A stretch of 64,000 nucleotides of DNA from Luteibacter anthropi (GCF_011759365.1 NZ_JAARLZ010000002.1:124001-188000); one strand, 5' to 3'. Shown: positions 24,044-35,425, counted from the first letter of the stretch. Program-made: numbers and translations. The notes: generated from the sequence alone by a model not told the origin.

Positions 24044-26473
24044 TCAGAGCGTCTTGCGCAGCGTGAGCATCGTGCTGCGCGGATCGCCATAGATGCCGAA
24101 GTAAGAGGCCGGCACGCGGGCGAAGTAGCTCTTGTCGAAGACATTGTTCACAGTGAGCGTGAGCAGCCACGACGGATTGAACTGGTAGCCCACCTGCGCG
24201 TCGAACACCGAGTACCCCTGCTGCGTGATCGTGCCACGCGACGTGCTGCTGACGGCGCGCGCACCACCACCGACACGGAAACCGTCCAGTGCGCCACCGG
24301 TGAAGCGGTAGGTGGTCCACAGCTTGAAGGTCTTCTTGGGTTCTTCCGTGTCGAGGATGCTGGCGATGCCGTTGGTGTTGTCCTTCACCGTGGTCAGCAG
24401 GTAGGTGTATCCGGCATAGATGTCCCAGCCCGGCAGGGGGCGGCCGTTGATCTCCGCTTCCCAGCCCTGGCTCTGCGCGCGACCGGCCGAAATGAAGTAG
24501 GTGATGTGCTCGGGATCATTGACCGCCCGGTTCTCGTCACGCACGCGGAACGCGGCGATCGAGCCGGTGAACATGCCATCGAGGAAGGCACCCTTCAGGC
24601 CCACTTCGTACTGCTTGCCCGTACGGGGTTTCAACGTGCCGCCGCCATAACGCAGGTTGTTCTGCGGCACGAAGATGCTCGTGTAGCTGGCATAGGCCGA
24701 CAGGTTCTTGTTGATGTCGTAAACCAGGCCCAGGTAGGGGGCTGCCTTGTGATCCACGCCGGGATCGTTCTGCCAGCTGCCAAGGTAGGGGTAACCGCCC
24801 TGGTTGCGGTTGCGATACCAGGTGAAGTGGCTGCCTACCAGTACGCTGAGGTCTTCAACCGGATGAAGACGGACTTCGCCATAGGCGCCGTACTGCTTGG
24901 TCAACGACTTGTCGTGCGAGTCATAGGCGATGTCGGGACGCGGAATGTCCGGGAGATTCAGCACATCAACGCGTGTGGGCAGCGTTTCATTGCCGCTGTA
25001 GCCGTCCTGGCGCTTCTGCGCGTAGTCGAGGCCGAAGGTGGTATCGGTCGGCATGCCGAACAGGTCGAACTGACCGGAGACGCTGGCGTCTACGCCGGTC
25101 CAGTCGAGATTCGTCTCCTGCCGCTGCAGCAGGTAATTGCCCATGTTGCCGTTGGGCAGGATCAGGCCACTGATGTAGCCATAGAGCGAATGATCACTGC
25201 TGGAACGGCGGTCGATAGCCACCTTGGCCTGCCACGTATCGGAAAACGCATGGCGCAGTTCCGCGTACAGGTCATTCATGTGCGGCTCGTCCGTGCTCCA
25301 GTTCGTGCCATAGAACTGGGAACGGGGCGCGTCCAGCGCCTTGCCGTGCGGGGGCACCGCGAGCACGGACTGGCCCCAGTCCAGCGGGCTGTGGTCTTCA
25401 CGCTGCGCGGCCGCCGACAGCGTGAGCACCGTATCCGGCGACAGGTCGAAGTCGACGATGCCGTAGAGCATCTGGTGCGAGGAATGGGCCTTGTCGTAGA
25501 AGTAATCGGTGTCCTGTGCCGACACTACGGCGCGACCACGGATCGAGCCGGATTCATTGAGGCGGTCCGTGATGTCCAGGTTGCCCATGAAATTGTTCCA
25601 CGAGCCGGCCGAGATGGAACCCAGCAGCGAGTACGTGTCGCCGGGACGCTTGCGCAACAGGTTCACCGTGCCGCCCGGGCTGCCCTGGCCTTGCAGGATG
25701 CCGGCCGGCCCGCGGAAGATTTCGATGGCCTCGTACATGTTGAGGTCGAACTGCGACTGGTACTGAAGACCGTTGTTCGCGGGAATGCCATCGAACTGCA
25801 CATCGGGCTGGTAACCGCGCGCCTGGAAATACGAGGTGCCCATGCCGTAGGGCACGGCGGTGATGCCCGTGGAACGGTTCAGCGCCTCGGCCACGGTCAC
25901 CATGTTCTGGTCGTCCATGCGTTGGCGGGTCACGACGGACACCGAACTGGGGATTTCGCGCGGATCGGTCGGCAGCTTGCCGAACTGGATCTGCTGCGCG
26001 GCATAGCCGGAAGACGTGGCGCGCACGTCCACGGCATCGAGGTTCTCGACGCGGCCGTGTGCGGTACCGCGCTGGCGGACCGGTACCTGGGTGGGGGCTG
26101 CGGCCGGCGCCCCCAGGGTGGTGCCGCGCTCGATGCGGACCGAGCCGTCGGATTCCACGCGGGCGACCAGCGGCGAACCGGCCAGCAGGCGGTCGAGAGC
26201 CTGCGACGGCTCATAGCTGCCGTCGAGTGCGGGTGCCTGGAGCGAGCGGGTCAGCGACGCGTCGTAAAGCAGGTTGAGGTTGCTCTGCTCGGCAAAGCGG
26301 TTGAGGGCCTGGGTCATCGTGCCGGCGGGGATATGGAACTCGGCGGTGCGCTGGGCAGCCCCTGCGGCACAGACACCGTTTGCGCCCAGGGCCAGGGCGG
26401 CGGCAATGGCCAGGCTCATGCCGCGGCGGAAAAGAGGCGAGGCAAGGGGGTGTCGACGGGACGAAACGGGCAT
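24044..26473 (-). CDS. TonB-dependent ferric-siderophore receptor with STN signalling domain
   Basis: An 809-residue outer-membrane receptor. After the signal peptide (to about residue 37) comes an STN domain (about 44-118; FHIPAGTMTQALNRFAEQSNLN). This domain in FecA/FpvA-type transducers contacts the FecR anti-sigma factor. A TonB box-like stretch (LDAVDVRAT, about 145-153), the plug (SSVSVVTRQRMDDQ, EIFRGPAGILQGQGSPGGTVN) and the 22-strand barrel follow, ending in RSTMLTLRKTL. It lies in a sigma-FecR-receptor-PepSY operon, so it both imports and signals. The substrate is a ferric siderophore, probably of a hydroxamate/FhuE-like class, but this cannot be fixed from sequence alone. Confidence 0.92.
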   Translation of the reverse strand: MPVSSRRHPLASPLFRRGMSLAIAAALALGANGVCAAGAAQRTAEFHIPAGTMTQALNRFAEQSNLNLLYDASLTRSLQAPALDGSYEPSQALDRLLAGSPLVARVESDGSVRIERGTTLGAPAAAPTQVPVRQRGTAHGRVENLDAVDVRATSSGYAAQQIQFGKLPTDPREIPSSVSVVTRQRMDDQNMVTVAEALNRSTGITAVPYGMGTSYFQARGYQPDVQFDGIPANNGLQYQSQFDLNMYEAIEIFRGPAGILQGQGSPGGTVNLLRKRPGDTYSLLGSISAGSWNNFMGNLDITDRLNESGSIRGRAVVSAQDTDYFYDKAHSSHQMLYGIVDFDLSPDTVLTLSAAAQREDHSPLDWGQSVLAVPPHGKALDAPRSQFYGTNWSTDEPHMNDLYAELRHAFSDTWQAKVAIDRRSSSDHSLYGYISGLILPNGNMGNYLLQRQETNLDWTGVDASVSGQFDLFGMPTDTTFGLDYAQKRQDGYSGNETLPTRVDVLNLPDIPRPDIAYDSHDKSLTKQYGAYGEVRLHPVEDLSVLVGSHFTWYRNRNQGGYPYLGSWQNDPGVDHKAAPYLGLVYDINKNLSAYASYTSIFVPQNNLRYGGGTLKPRTGKQYEVGLKGAFLDGMFTGSIAAFRVRDENRAVNDPEHITYFISAGRAQSQGWEAEINGRPLPGWDIYAGYTYLLTTVKDNTNGIASILDTEEPKKTFKLWTTYRFTGGALDGFRVGGGARAVSSTSRGTITQQGYSVFDAQVGYQFNPSWLLTLTVNNVFDKSYFARVPASYFGIYGDPRSTMLTLRKTL

Positions 26474-26540
26474 TCGGAGGGATCCGGGAAGTGAGACTCA
26501 TTCCTATGACGGGCGAGCCATCGAAAAGAGGATGTCCCGG

Positions 26541-27521
26541 TTACACGTCGATGGTGACGATGTCTCCGGGCCACTGATGCAGCCGCAAGTGGAGGCTGCG
26601 CTCGATGGCGCGCAGGGCGTCCATGGGCCTTGAGGCATCGAAGACGCCGCTGACCCGGCGACGGCCGGCACCGGCATCGACGATGACGATGCGGCCGGGG
26701 TAATAACGCTGGAGTTCGTCCACGACGTCGGTCAGGGGCAGGTCTTCGAAGATGAGGCGCCCGCGCGTCCAGGCCGTAAGCGAGTCGATATCGGCCGTGG
26801 AGGCCCGGCTGGGCAGGCCGTCGGCGTCGATGACCAGGCTTTCCCCGGCGCTGGCCGTACTGGTCTGGCCGGCACTGCTGACGCTGACGCTGCCCTGGCT
26901 CACGCTGACTTCGGTTTCGTCACTACGCGAGTCCACCTGGAAGACGGTGCCGATATCCACCACCTCGGCCCCGTGGACGCGCAGATGGAACGGCCGGGGA
27001 TCGGCATGGCCGACGTCGACCTGGACCCGGCCTCTGAGCAGCTCGACCACCCGGTGGCCCGCGTCGTCATGAAAGGCCACGGCGGTGCGTGCATCCAGCT
27101 TCAGCGTGCTGCCGCCGGCCAGGTTCACGGAGCGGCTTTCGCCCGTGCCCGTATGCATATCGGCCCGGAGCCAGATACCCAGATCCTGGCGGAATACCAC
27201 ACCCGTGCCGAAGACGAAGGCGATGGCTGCCGCCGCGGCAGCAGCCAGCAGCTGCCTGCGACGGTGACGGCCACGCGTACGCAGCGCCGCATGCGCCTTT
27301 CCACGCCGCCGCACGCCTGCCACGGTGGCGGCGCCATCCAGCTCCGACCACAGCAACAGCGCCCGCTGAAGGGCGGCAGCGTGGGCTGGGTCAGCCGCGA
27401 GCCATGCGTCGAGCCGGGCGTTCTCCGCATCGGTCAGGTCGTTGACGTCGATCCGGATGGCCCATTCGGCCGCCACTTCACGCAGGGTTTCCGCGGCATC
27501 CTTGCGGCGCGCGTGCATCAT
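26541..27521 (-). CDS. FecR-family transmembrane anti-sigma regulator
   Basis: A 326-residue FecR-like protein. The cytoplasmic N-terminal DUF4880-type region has EWAIRIDVNDLTDAENARLDAWLAADPAH, followed by one membrane segment (about residues 88-105, Ala-rich). The periplasmic FecR domain contains GTGESRSVNLAGGSTLKLDARTAV and VVDIGTVFQVDSR, and the C-terminal secretin-like part includes LPLTDVVDELQRYYPGRI. It relays occupancy of the receptor to the sigma factor encoded upstream. ATG at 27521 is used: it overlaps the sigma stop by four bases. Confidence 0.9.
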   Translation of the reverse strand: MMHARRKDAAETLREVAAEWAIRIDVNDLTDAENARLDAWLAADPAHAAALQRALLLWSELDGAATVAGVRRRGKAHAALRTRGRHRRRQLLAAAAAAAIAFVFGTGVVFRQDLGIWLRADMHTGTGESRSVNLAGGSTLKLDARTAVAFHDDAGHRVVELLRGRVQVDVGHADPRPFHLRVHGAEVVDIGTVFQVDSRSDETEVSVSQGSVSVSSAGQTSTASAGESLVIDADGLPSRASTADIDSLTAWTRGRLIFEDLPLTDVVDELQRYYPGRIVIVDAGAGRRRVSGVFDASRPMDALRAIERSLHLRLHQWPGDIVTIDV

Positions 27522-28045
27522 CTTTCCAGTTCTTCCAGGCGGGCCTGACAGTGTACCAGCGCCTTGCGTAGATGCTTCTCGACCATGTTGCGGCTGATAC
27601 CGAGGTGCCCGGCGATATCGTCCGGGTGCAGGAGGTCGACCTTGCGCAGCAGGAAGACTTCCCGGCATCGCGGCGGCAACTCGTCGACGATGGACGCCAG
27701 CAGGGCCAGTCGCTGCTGGCCCATCACCCGCCGCTCGCCACCGGGAGAGGCATCGGCCACCTGCTCGGGCAACTGGCCACTATCGACGTGACGCTCGCGG
27801 ACCTCGCGTTCGCGCAGCAGATCGATGGACAGGTTCCGCGTCATCCGGTGCAGGAAGGCGAGGGGATTGGCCACGCTCCCCGTATCGCCCATGGCGACCA
27901 CCTTCAGGTAGGCGTCCTGCACGACGTCGGCCGCGCAGTCACGCGAACGGAGCACCCGGGCGGCGGCCACGAGCAGCGAGTGGTAATGCGTCTGGAGCGC
28001 ATCGACCAGCGGCGACCGGTGCGGAGATGTCGGAAGGTGGCTCAT
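27518..28045 (-). CDS. FecI-type ECF sigma factor
   Basis: An extracytoplasmic-function sigma factor of about 175 residues. Region 2 is LVDALQTHYHSLLVAAARVL through AADVVQDAYLKVV and LAFLHRMTRNLSIDLLRERE. Region 4 is LPPRCREVFLLRKVDLLHPDDIAGHLGISRNMVEKHLRKAL. FecI-type sigmas recruit RNA polymerase to the receptor promoter when the ferric ligand is bound. I use the ATG at 28045, which leaves about 40 bases of leader after the predicted promoter; an ATG at 28072 would place the start inside the promoter-operator zone. Confidence 0.9.
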   Translation of the reverse strand: MSHLPTSPHRSPLVDALQTHYHSLLVAAARVLRSRDCAADVVQDAYLKVVAMGDTGSVANPLAFLHRMTRNLSIDLLREREVRERHVDSGQLPEQVADASPGGERRVMGQQRLALLASIVDELPPRCREVFLLRKVDLLHPDDIAGHLGISRNMVEKHLRKALVHCQARLEELER

Positions 28046-28074
28046 CGCCGGCACGAAGGAAAGAGGCGTCATTA

Positions 28075-28118
28075 ACGCGAATCATTCGCATTGTAGGGTC
28101 GAAGACCCTTTGCCTCAA
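28075..28118 (-). promoter_or_regulatory. Promoter with overlapping Fur box for the sigma-FecR-receptor operon
   Basis: On the minus strand TTGAGG (28113-28118) and TACAAT (28090-28095) are separated by exactly 17 bases, a good sigma-70-type promoter. Directly downstream, overlapping the -10, lies the perfect palindrome GCGAAT-G-ATTCGC (28077-28089 on the plus strand as GCGAATCATTCGC), which fits the 7-1-7 Fur pattern. Iron repression of the whole operon is therefore likely. Confidence 0.65.
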
Positions 28119-28127
28119 GGCCAGGGA

Positions 28128-30512
<2,385 letters not shown>

Positions 30513-30803
30513 GGGCAATATCCTTGGCAACAGGGGAGCGTTCGCGACCGGAGGCCGCGTTGCGCGAAAGAAAGGCGTGGGCCGGGCAGGTGCCGGCCGG
30601 AAACTCAGTGCATCAGCGACGACAACAGCACGATGCACCGCTGGCGAGAGCGATGGATGCGTGCAGTGCGGGGGCGTGCTGAAGACTCATCGAGGGAGGT
30701 GGTCCATGTGAACATAAGGACGTATGGACGTCCGAACGCCATGCTGGTGCATGAAGCGCTTCGTGTCAAATTGCGCCTGTCCGATGCGGGCGCCCGGATA
30801 CGC
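30513..30803. other. Intergenic region upstream of the TonB receptor, with a small inverted repeat
   Basis: This 291-base gap must hold the receptor promoter on the minus strand and the 3' end of the deacetylase transcript. At 30718-30733 there is a palindrome GGACGT-ATGG-ACGTCC that could be an operator. I see no Fur box, no convincing terminator and no supported gene. Confidence 0.35.
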
Positions 30804-31481
30804 TCAGGTGGTCATGGCCACGCCGCGACGGCGCAGCATGTGGCCTGCCTTCACGAAGGTGTAGCCCTTGTGGCGCAAGGGATGCACCAGTTCGTTCAGG
30901 ATCTCCACGATGGATGCCCGGCTGGTATCGCCATCGTCGCCGTCATGCAGCAGGACGATGGCCCCCGGATGCAGCTTTCGTGTGATTTCACCGACCACGC
31001 GGGAAACATGGCCCGGCGCCTCGGGGTCGGCCCAGTCCTGCGGATCGACCGACCACCCGACCAGCGTAAGCCCCTCGCTGGCCAGCCACTCCACCTGCGC
31101 AGGCGATATCTCGCCATATGGCGGCCGGAACAACGTTACTTCCGATCCCGTGATGTCTTCGAGCGCGCGGATCGATGGCAATACCTGGGTGCGTGCGAAA
31201 ACCTCCGCCGAGAGCTGGCGCAGGTCGAGATGCGAATGCCCATGGCTGCCCACCTCATGCCCTCCCGCCACGATGGCGCGCACCATGTCCGGGCGGTGCA
31301 GGGCGGCCTCGCCCAGGCAGAAGAACGTTGCGGTGACGCCAAGCTGGTCCAGCGCTTCCAGTACGGCGGGCGTCACCACGCCAGGGCCGTCGTCGAAGGT
31401 CAGGCACAGATGCGGATCATCTGCGAGACCGCGCCCCAGATAGACCTGAGGCCATGCGGCAAGGAAGGCGTGGTAGTCCAT
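30804..31481 (-). CDS. NodB-homology polysaccharide deacetylase
   Basis: A 225-residue carbohydrate esterase family 4 enzyme that removes acetyl groups from N-acetylglucosamine-type polymers. All NodB motifs are present: TFDDGPG at 28-34 with the catalytic and metal Asp, HEVGSHGHSHLD at 75-86 with the metal His pair, RPPYGE, and LLHDGD near the C-terminus. There is no signal peptide or long membrane segment, so it is probably cytoplasmic, like NodB itself. It starts six bases after the glycosyltransferase gene, so the two are one operon. Confidence 0.9.
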   Translation of the reverse strand: MDYHAFLAAWPQVYLGRGLADDPHLCLTFDDGPGVVTPAVLEALDQLGVTATFFCLGEAALHRPDMVRAIVAGGHEVGSHGHSHLDLRQLSAEVFARTQVLPSIRALEDITGSEVTLFRPPYGEISPAQVEWLASEGLTLVGWSVDPQDWADPEAPGHVSRVVGEITRKLHPGAIVLLHDGDDGDTSRASIVEILNELVHPLRHKGYTFVKAGHMLRRRGVAMTT

Positions 31482-31487
31482 GGATGC

Positions 31488-32681
31488 TTATCGTGTCAGC
31501 CAGGATTTGCGGTGCCCGGTGATTTCGTCGAACAGGCCGATAAGATTGGCCGGCAGCAGCAGCGTGTCGATGCAGGTGTTGTATATCGATACCAGTACGA
31601 TATCGAACCAGCGCAATTGCAGGCGATCGCGTGCCTGCACGCAGGCTACCCCATTCAGCACGGCCATGAGCAGCCAGTTGGCAAAAGCCAGGTCCAGCAG
31701 CAGCGGGCTGCGGTAGATCCATGCCCCCGCGATGCTGAGCAGCAGGGTAGGCAGCAAGGCCGATTGTGCCCACAACAGCCACCAGGGCAGCATCTTCACG
31801 GTGTTGGACCAGGAGATGCCCCAGGCCACGCGGAACGACTCCAGCCGCCCGCGCGCCCAGCGACGGCGCTGACGGAACAAGCCGAACAGCGTGGACGGAC
31901 AGACCGTATACGCGATGGCCTCCGGCGCATATCCGATGGTGTAGCCGTGAGCGAGTGCGCGCCAGGTCCAGGAGATGTCCTCCACCAACCACTCGCCCCA
32001 GCCGCCCAGCTCGCGGATAACCGACGTCTTGTGCAACGAGAATGCACCGGCCACCACGTTGACCATGCCGACGCGGCTTTGCACGTAGCGGATGATCGCC
32101 AGCGCGCCCACGTGCTCGTAAAACTGGAGACGGTGCAGCCAGGAGGTGTCCCGCCCGTCGGGCACGATAAGCCCGCAGGCAGCGGCATGCGTCGGCGAGG
32201 AGTACAGCTCTTCCACCGCGATACGCAGTGCGTGGGGCATGATCACCGTATCGCTGTCGATCACCGTGACCACGTCGGAATCCGGCGATAGCCGGGGCAG
32301 CGCGGCATCCAGCGCCAGCCCCTTCGCGCCGCCGTTCTTCTCCAGTGTCACCAGCACATAGTGCTTGTCGCGCGTACATCGAAGCCATTCGGTGAGCATT
32401 GTCGGCGTCGAATTGCTCGAACCGTCGTCGATCAGGATCACTTCGAGCCGGCCGGGGTAATCCGCCGCCTCGATGGCTTCCAGGGTGCGCAGGAAGGACG
32501 GCTCGGGCTCGTTATAGAAGGGCACGAGGATGGAAACGAACGGATACTCGGCCAGCCGCGTCTCGGCTCGCGTGGGCCGCAGTCGCCTCGCCAGGTAAAG
32601 CCCCAGCATGACGACCGTGCACAGGAACAGCAGCAACGTCGAGAAACCGATCAATCCGAGCAACACCGGCAAGCTGATCAT
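31488..32681 (-). CDS. NodC-like processive glycosyltransferase family 2
   Basis: A 397-residue membrane GT2 enzyme. An N-terminal TM segment (LLGLIGFSTLLLFLCTVVML) is followed by the catalytic domain with VSILVPFYNEPEPS, the UDP-binding LIDDGSSNST, VIDSDT (DxD), VEDISWTW (catalytic Asp) and QRRRWARG (QxxRW, the mark of processive synthases). C-terminal TM segments follow. It resembles chitooligosaccharide, hyaluronan and poly-GlcNAc synthases. I choose ATG 32681 because GAGGGG lies five bases upstream. Pairing with a NodB-like deacetylase suggests a partly deacetylated amino-sugar oligomer. Confidence 0.87.
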   Translation of the reverse strand: MISLPVLLGLIGFSTLLLFLCTVVMLGLYLARRLRPTRAETRLAEYPFVSILVPFYNEPEPSFLRTLEAIEAADYPGRLEVILIDDGSSNSTPTMLTEWLRCTRDKHYVLVTLEKNGGAKGLALDAALPRLSPDSDVVTVIDSDTVIMPHALRIAVEELYSSPTHAAACGLIVPDGRDTSWLHRLQFYEHVGALAIIRYVQSRVGMVNVVAGAFSLHKTSVIRELGGWGEWLVEDISWTWRALAHGYTIGYAPEAIAYTVCPSTLFGLFRQRRRWARGRLESFRVAWGISWSNTVKMLPWWLLWAQSALLPTLLLSIAGAWIYRSPLLLDLAFANWLLMAVLNGVACVQARDRLQLRWFDIVLVSIYNTCIDTLLLPANLIGLFDEITGHRKSWLTR

Positions 32682-33010
32682 AAAGCCCCTCATACCCAGC
32701 CACAGTCCGGTCGTGGATACCGGATGGCATTTCCATGGAGCGGGCGCACGCCGGTGGCTGGCGTGTCCATGGCCCGCGAAGCGATGACAACGATGTCAAA
32801 GCGCGTGCAACGGGGTCGGATATTCGGGGTCCAGACCTTCGGAAACTGTGAAAGCGGACACGTTTTTGTCGGACAGGGTGCATTCTTGCCGAAATTGCAC
32901 TTTCAGCGACTCAGCGCGCCCTACAGTACGAAACGGCGTCCTCCAACGGTTCGCGGCCCTTGCATGGATGCATGTTTCCCATCCCGCCCCTCGCCGCGGA
33001 GGCATCTACC
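32682..33010. promoter_or_regulatory. Divergent intergenic region between the glycan operon and the methyltransferase
   Basis: These 329 bases hold the start regions of two divergent transcripts. A plausible plus-strand -35 is TTGCAC near 32896, with CTACAGT about 20 bases on. I looked for a nod-box pattern and a sigma-54 site and found neither. No supported gene is present. Confidence 0.3.
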
Positions 33011-33700
33011 GTGAACGAATCGCACGCTGCATCGACGCCCATCCCGGGCACCGTTTTCAGGCCACGTTTTGACATCGGTGTCAGTACCACGGACTGCGGC
33101 CAGGAACCGGGCGTGGAGCGCTACGACGCTGCGGCGGACGCCATCTCCTGGCCTCTGGTGGATTACTCGGCCTGTGAGCCGACCCTCGACCAAGAGGCCA
33201 TCAACCGCTGGCTCGATGGGGCGGAACTGCGTGGCAAATCGATCCTGCATATCGGAGCGGGCAATTCCTCCGTGGCACAACTGGTCGCCGGACGGGCAGC
33301 ACGCATCGTGGGTGTAACGGTAGCGGTCAATGAACTGCTGCACGGCGAACGCCTCGATCTTCCCGGCTACACACTGCAACTGCTCAACAAACATGGCGCG
33401 CCGTTCGCCGACGCTTTCCGTACCAGCCGTTTCGACTACGTCATCGACAACAACCTCGCCAGCTTCGCCTGTTGCCAGAGGCACTTCGAGCGCTATTTCG
33501 AGACGATTGCCGGCCTGCTCGCCGAGGATGGCCTCGTGATTACGCATTGGACGGGCATGCAATGGGTGCTCGATGTAGGGGTCGATGATGTCGAGACCGC
33601 ATGGCGTCTGGACGAAGCCAAGCTGACCACGATTGCCGCATCCTTCGGGTTGGATGTGATCCGCCAGGGTGACCTGTACTTCCTGCGTCGCAGCGCATAA
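33011..33700 (+). CDS. SAM-dependent methyltransferase-like protein
   Basis: A 229-residue Rossmann-fold protein. The SAM-binding motif I is ILHIGAGNSSVAQLVAG, followed by an acidic turn region and FDYVIDNNLASFACC in the motif II area. LLAEDGLVITHWTG and LDVIRQGDLYFLRR complete the fold. The start is a GTG at 33011, supported by GGAGG eight bases upstream; the ATG at 32960 has no such site. It is followed three bases later by an MFS gene region and is divergent from the NodC/NodB-like pair. The substrate is unknown; modification of the glycan product is possible. Confidence 0.75.
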   Translation: MNESHAASTPIPGTVFRPRFDIGVSTTDCGQEPGVERYDAAADAISWPLVDYSACEPTLDQEAINRWLDGAELRGKSILHIGAGNSSVAQLVAGRAARIVGVTVAVNELLHGERLDLPGYTLQLLNKHGAPFADAFRTSRFDYVIDNNLASFACCQRHFERYFETIAGLLAEDGLVITHWTGMQWVLDVGVDDVETAWRLDEAKLTTIAASFGLDVIRQGDLYFLRRSA

Positions 33701-33727
33701 GACGTGGCCCGGGGCAGGGGCGGCTCA

Positions 33728-34957
33728 ATGGCAGGCCGCAGCATCGTGCGCGGCCTGCGCCTGCTTCGCATCGGGTATCGCGAGCCCCGGCTCGGCTTGC
33801 TGATGCTCGATAACCTGGTGACCACGCTCGGCGCAAGTTTCACCTTGCTGGCACTGCCATTCCTTGTCATGCGCCTGAGCGGACGCGCCCTGGACCTGGG
33901 TGTCACCGCTGCGATCGAGGCTGTGCCCAGCCTCTGCCTGCTGTTGTTCTTTCCGCACCTCCTGGACCGGCTTCAGCCCCTGCGCGTGCTACTGACCTGC
34001 AGGCTTCTCTTCGTGGCCAGCAATGCCATGGTGTGCGTGCTGACCTTCATGGGGATGATGTCCATCGGCATGATCTATGTCACGGCGCTGCTTGGAGGCA
34101 TCGTCTGGGCCGTGGCGTATCCTGCGGGCCGCGCAGTCTTTCCGATGTATGTGCATCGCACCCTCGTGCCTGCCGGAAACGCGGTACTGGCGCTGATATC
34201 GGGCGTAGCCACCGTCATGCTGCCGTTGCTGGCAGGTTCCGTCGTATTGGGTTCCCAGGGTACGCAGGGGCTTTCCGTAGCCTTTGGCATCGATGCACTG
34301 TGCGTGGCCTTGTCGATCCCCATGCTCGTCGCGGTAGGACGACGCGGCGCGATCCGGTTACCGGCTCCGCAACAAGCGCCATCGCTGGACACTGGCGGAA
34401 CCCGCATTCCTCGCCGCTTCTATGCGTACGTTCTGGTCAGCTCGGTACTGGTGTTCGGCCCGGTGCAGGTGTTGCTGCCGATCATGCTCGTGGAACGGAA
34501 TGATCCGCGCTACCTGTTGGTGTACGTTGCGCAGTTCGCGGGCATCGGCCTCGCTTCGATGCTTTCAACTGCCACTCACGCGGATATGCGCGGTGTCATC
34601 CGTCGCATTATCGGCTGTTGGACCGTAGCGGTATCGGGCTACGTATTGTTGTTCGCCGGCACGGGCCTGGCCACCGTGCTGCCTGCTTTCTTTCTGCTGG
34701 CTGCCGCATCGAATGTCTATGGCATCCAGTCGCAGTCGTGGTTGCAGATGACGGCTGCATCGCAACACATCGGGCAGGAAATGACCTGGCTCTCGGCCGT
34801 GACGCTGGGCGCCGTTCCCATCGCCGCGTTATGCACCGGAGCGCTGGTGGATACACTGCAACCTGCCATGGCGGCAGGCGCGATTGCATTGGCGATTCTT
34901 ATGGCAATTGTGTTGAGTGGACTGCGGCGCTCCGTCCAGGTGCGCCCACTGGCCTGA
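33728..34957 (+). CDS. MFS transporter, EntS-like, probably an exporter
   Basis: A 409-residue major facilitator with about 12 hydrophobic segments, starting MAGRSIVRGLRLLRIGYREPRLG. Segments include LLALPFLVMRLSGRALDLGV, LLGGIVWAVAYPAGRAVFP and LPAFFLLAAASNVYGIQSQSWLQ. The overall layout is that of the enterobactin/antibiotic exporter branch. The ATG at 33728 follows a GGGGC-rich site; the annotated GTG further upstream overlaps the end of the methyltransferase. Co-transcription with the methyltransferase suggests export of its product. Confidence 0.83.
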   Translation: MAGRSIVRGLRLLRIGYREPRLGLLMLDNLVTTLGASFTLLALPFLVMRLSGRALDLGVTAAIEAVPSLCLLLFFPHLLDRLQPLRVLLTCRLLFVASNAMVCVLTFMGMMSIGMIYVTALLGGIVWAVAYPAGRAVFPMYVHRTLVPAGNAVLALISGVATVMLPLLAGSVVLGSQGTQGLSVAFGIDALCVALSIPMLVAVGRRGAIRLPAPQQAPSLDTGGTRIPRRFYAYVLVSSVLVFGPVQVLLPIMLVERNDPRYLLVYVAQFAGIGLASMLSTATHADMRGVIRRIIGCWTVAVSGYVLLFAGTGLATVLPAFFLLAAASNVYGIQSQSWLQMTAASQHIGQEMTWLSAVTLGAVPIAALCTGALVDTLQPAMAAGAIALAILMAIVLSGLRRSVQVRPLA

Positions 34958-34958
34958 C

Positions 34959-35000
34959 TTATGCCAACGCGGGAACCGCAAGCGGTTCCCACGACATAAG
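34959..35000. terminator. Bidirectional hairpin between convergent genes
   Basis: GGGAACCGC (34971-34979) and GCGGTTCCC (34982-34990) form nine-base perfect arms with a two-base loop. Outer arms CTTATG and CATAAG extend the stem imperfectly. It lies between the MFS gene and the convergent tyrosine-rich protein gene. Confidence 0.65.
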
Positions 35001-35017
35001 GCTTTCACCTTGATGGA

Positions 35018-35425
35018 TCAGCGTTCGCGACCGCCACCGCCGTGGCCGTCACGCCACTCACCACCGCGGAAGTTGGGCATCCGGTCGAAACGCTCCTCCG
35101 GTCGCGGGCGGTCGCGCGGACCGGGCAACGGTCCGTGATAGCCGCGACGGGGATCGAAGCGCGGATCGATGTGTCCGCGGAAGCCGGCCGGCCCGTGGAA
35201 CCAGGGTCCCGCACCGATGAACACGCCGCCCAGGAACCATTCCGGACCGTAATAGCCGTAAGGCGCGCACGGGTAGGGTGCGTAGTCGTAATAGCCGTAG
35301 GGGCAGATGGGCGCCGGACCGATATTGACGCCGGCATCCACATAGACCTGCGCGTGCGCTGCTGCCGTGCCTGCCGAGCAGGCGACGAAGGCGGCGGTCA
35401 GAGCGATCGAACGAAGCATGTTCAT
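35018..35425 (-). CDS. Exported Gly/Tyr/Pro/Arg-rich protein of unknown function
   Basis: A 135-residue protein with a Sec signal peptide (MNMLRSIALTAAFVACSAGTAAAHA). Its mature part is rich in Tyr, Pro, Gly and aromatic residues (PYGYYDYAPYPCAPYGYYGPEW), then Arg/Asp/Pro, ending HGGGGRER. No catalytic motif is seen. Such proteins are common in the periplasm or envelope of Xanthomonadales and Burkholderiales. ATG at 35425 is chosen because the signal peptide begins there. Confidence 0.7.
   Translation of the reverse strand: MNMLRSIALTAAFVACSAGTAAAHAQVYVDAGVNIGPAPICPYGYYDYAPYPCAPYGYYGPEWFLGGVFIGAGPWFHGPAGFRGHIDPRFDPRRGYHGPLPGPRDRPRPEERFDRMPNFRGGEWRDGHGGGGRER

Noticed and set aside
23846..26494. 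An 882-codon plus-strand frame across the TonB receptor
   Set aside because: It is the antisense of a clear receptor gene with plug, barrel and operon context.
30718..30733. Palindrome GGACGT-ATGG-ACGTCC as a terminator
   Set aside because: There is no T-run and the stem is only six bases; at most a weak operator.
32682..33010. nod-box or sigma-54 promoter between the NodC/NodB-like operon and the methyltransferase
   Set aside because: No ATC-N9-GAT repeats or TGGCAC-N5-TTGC pattern could be found.
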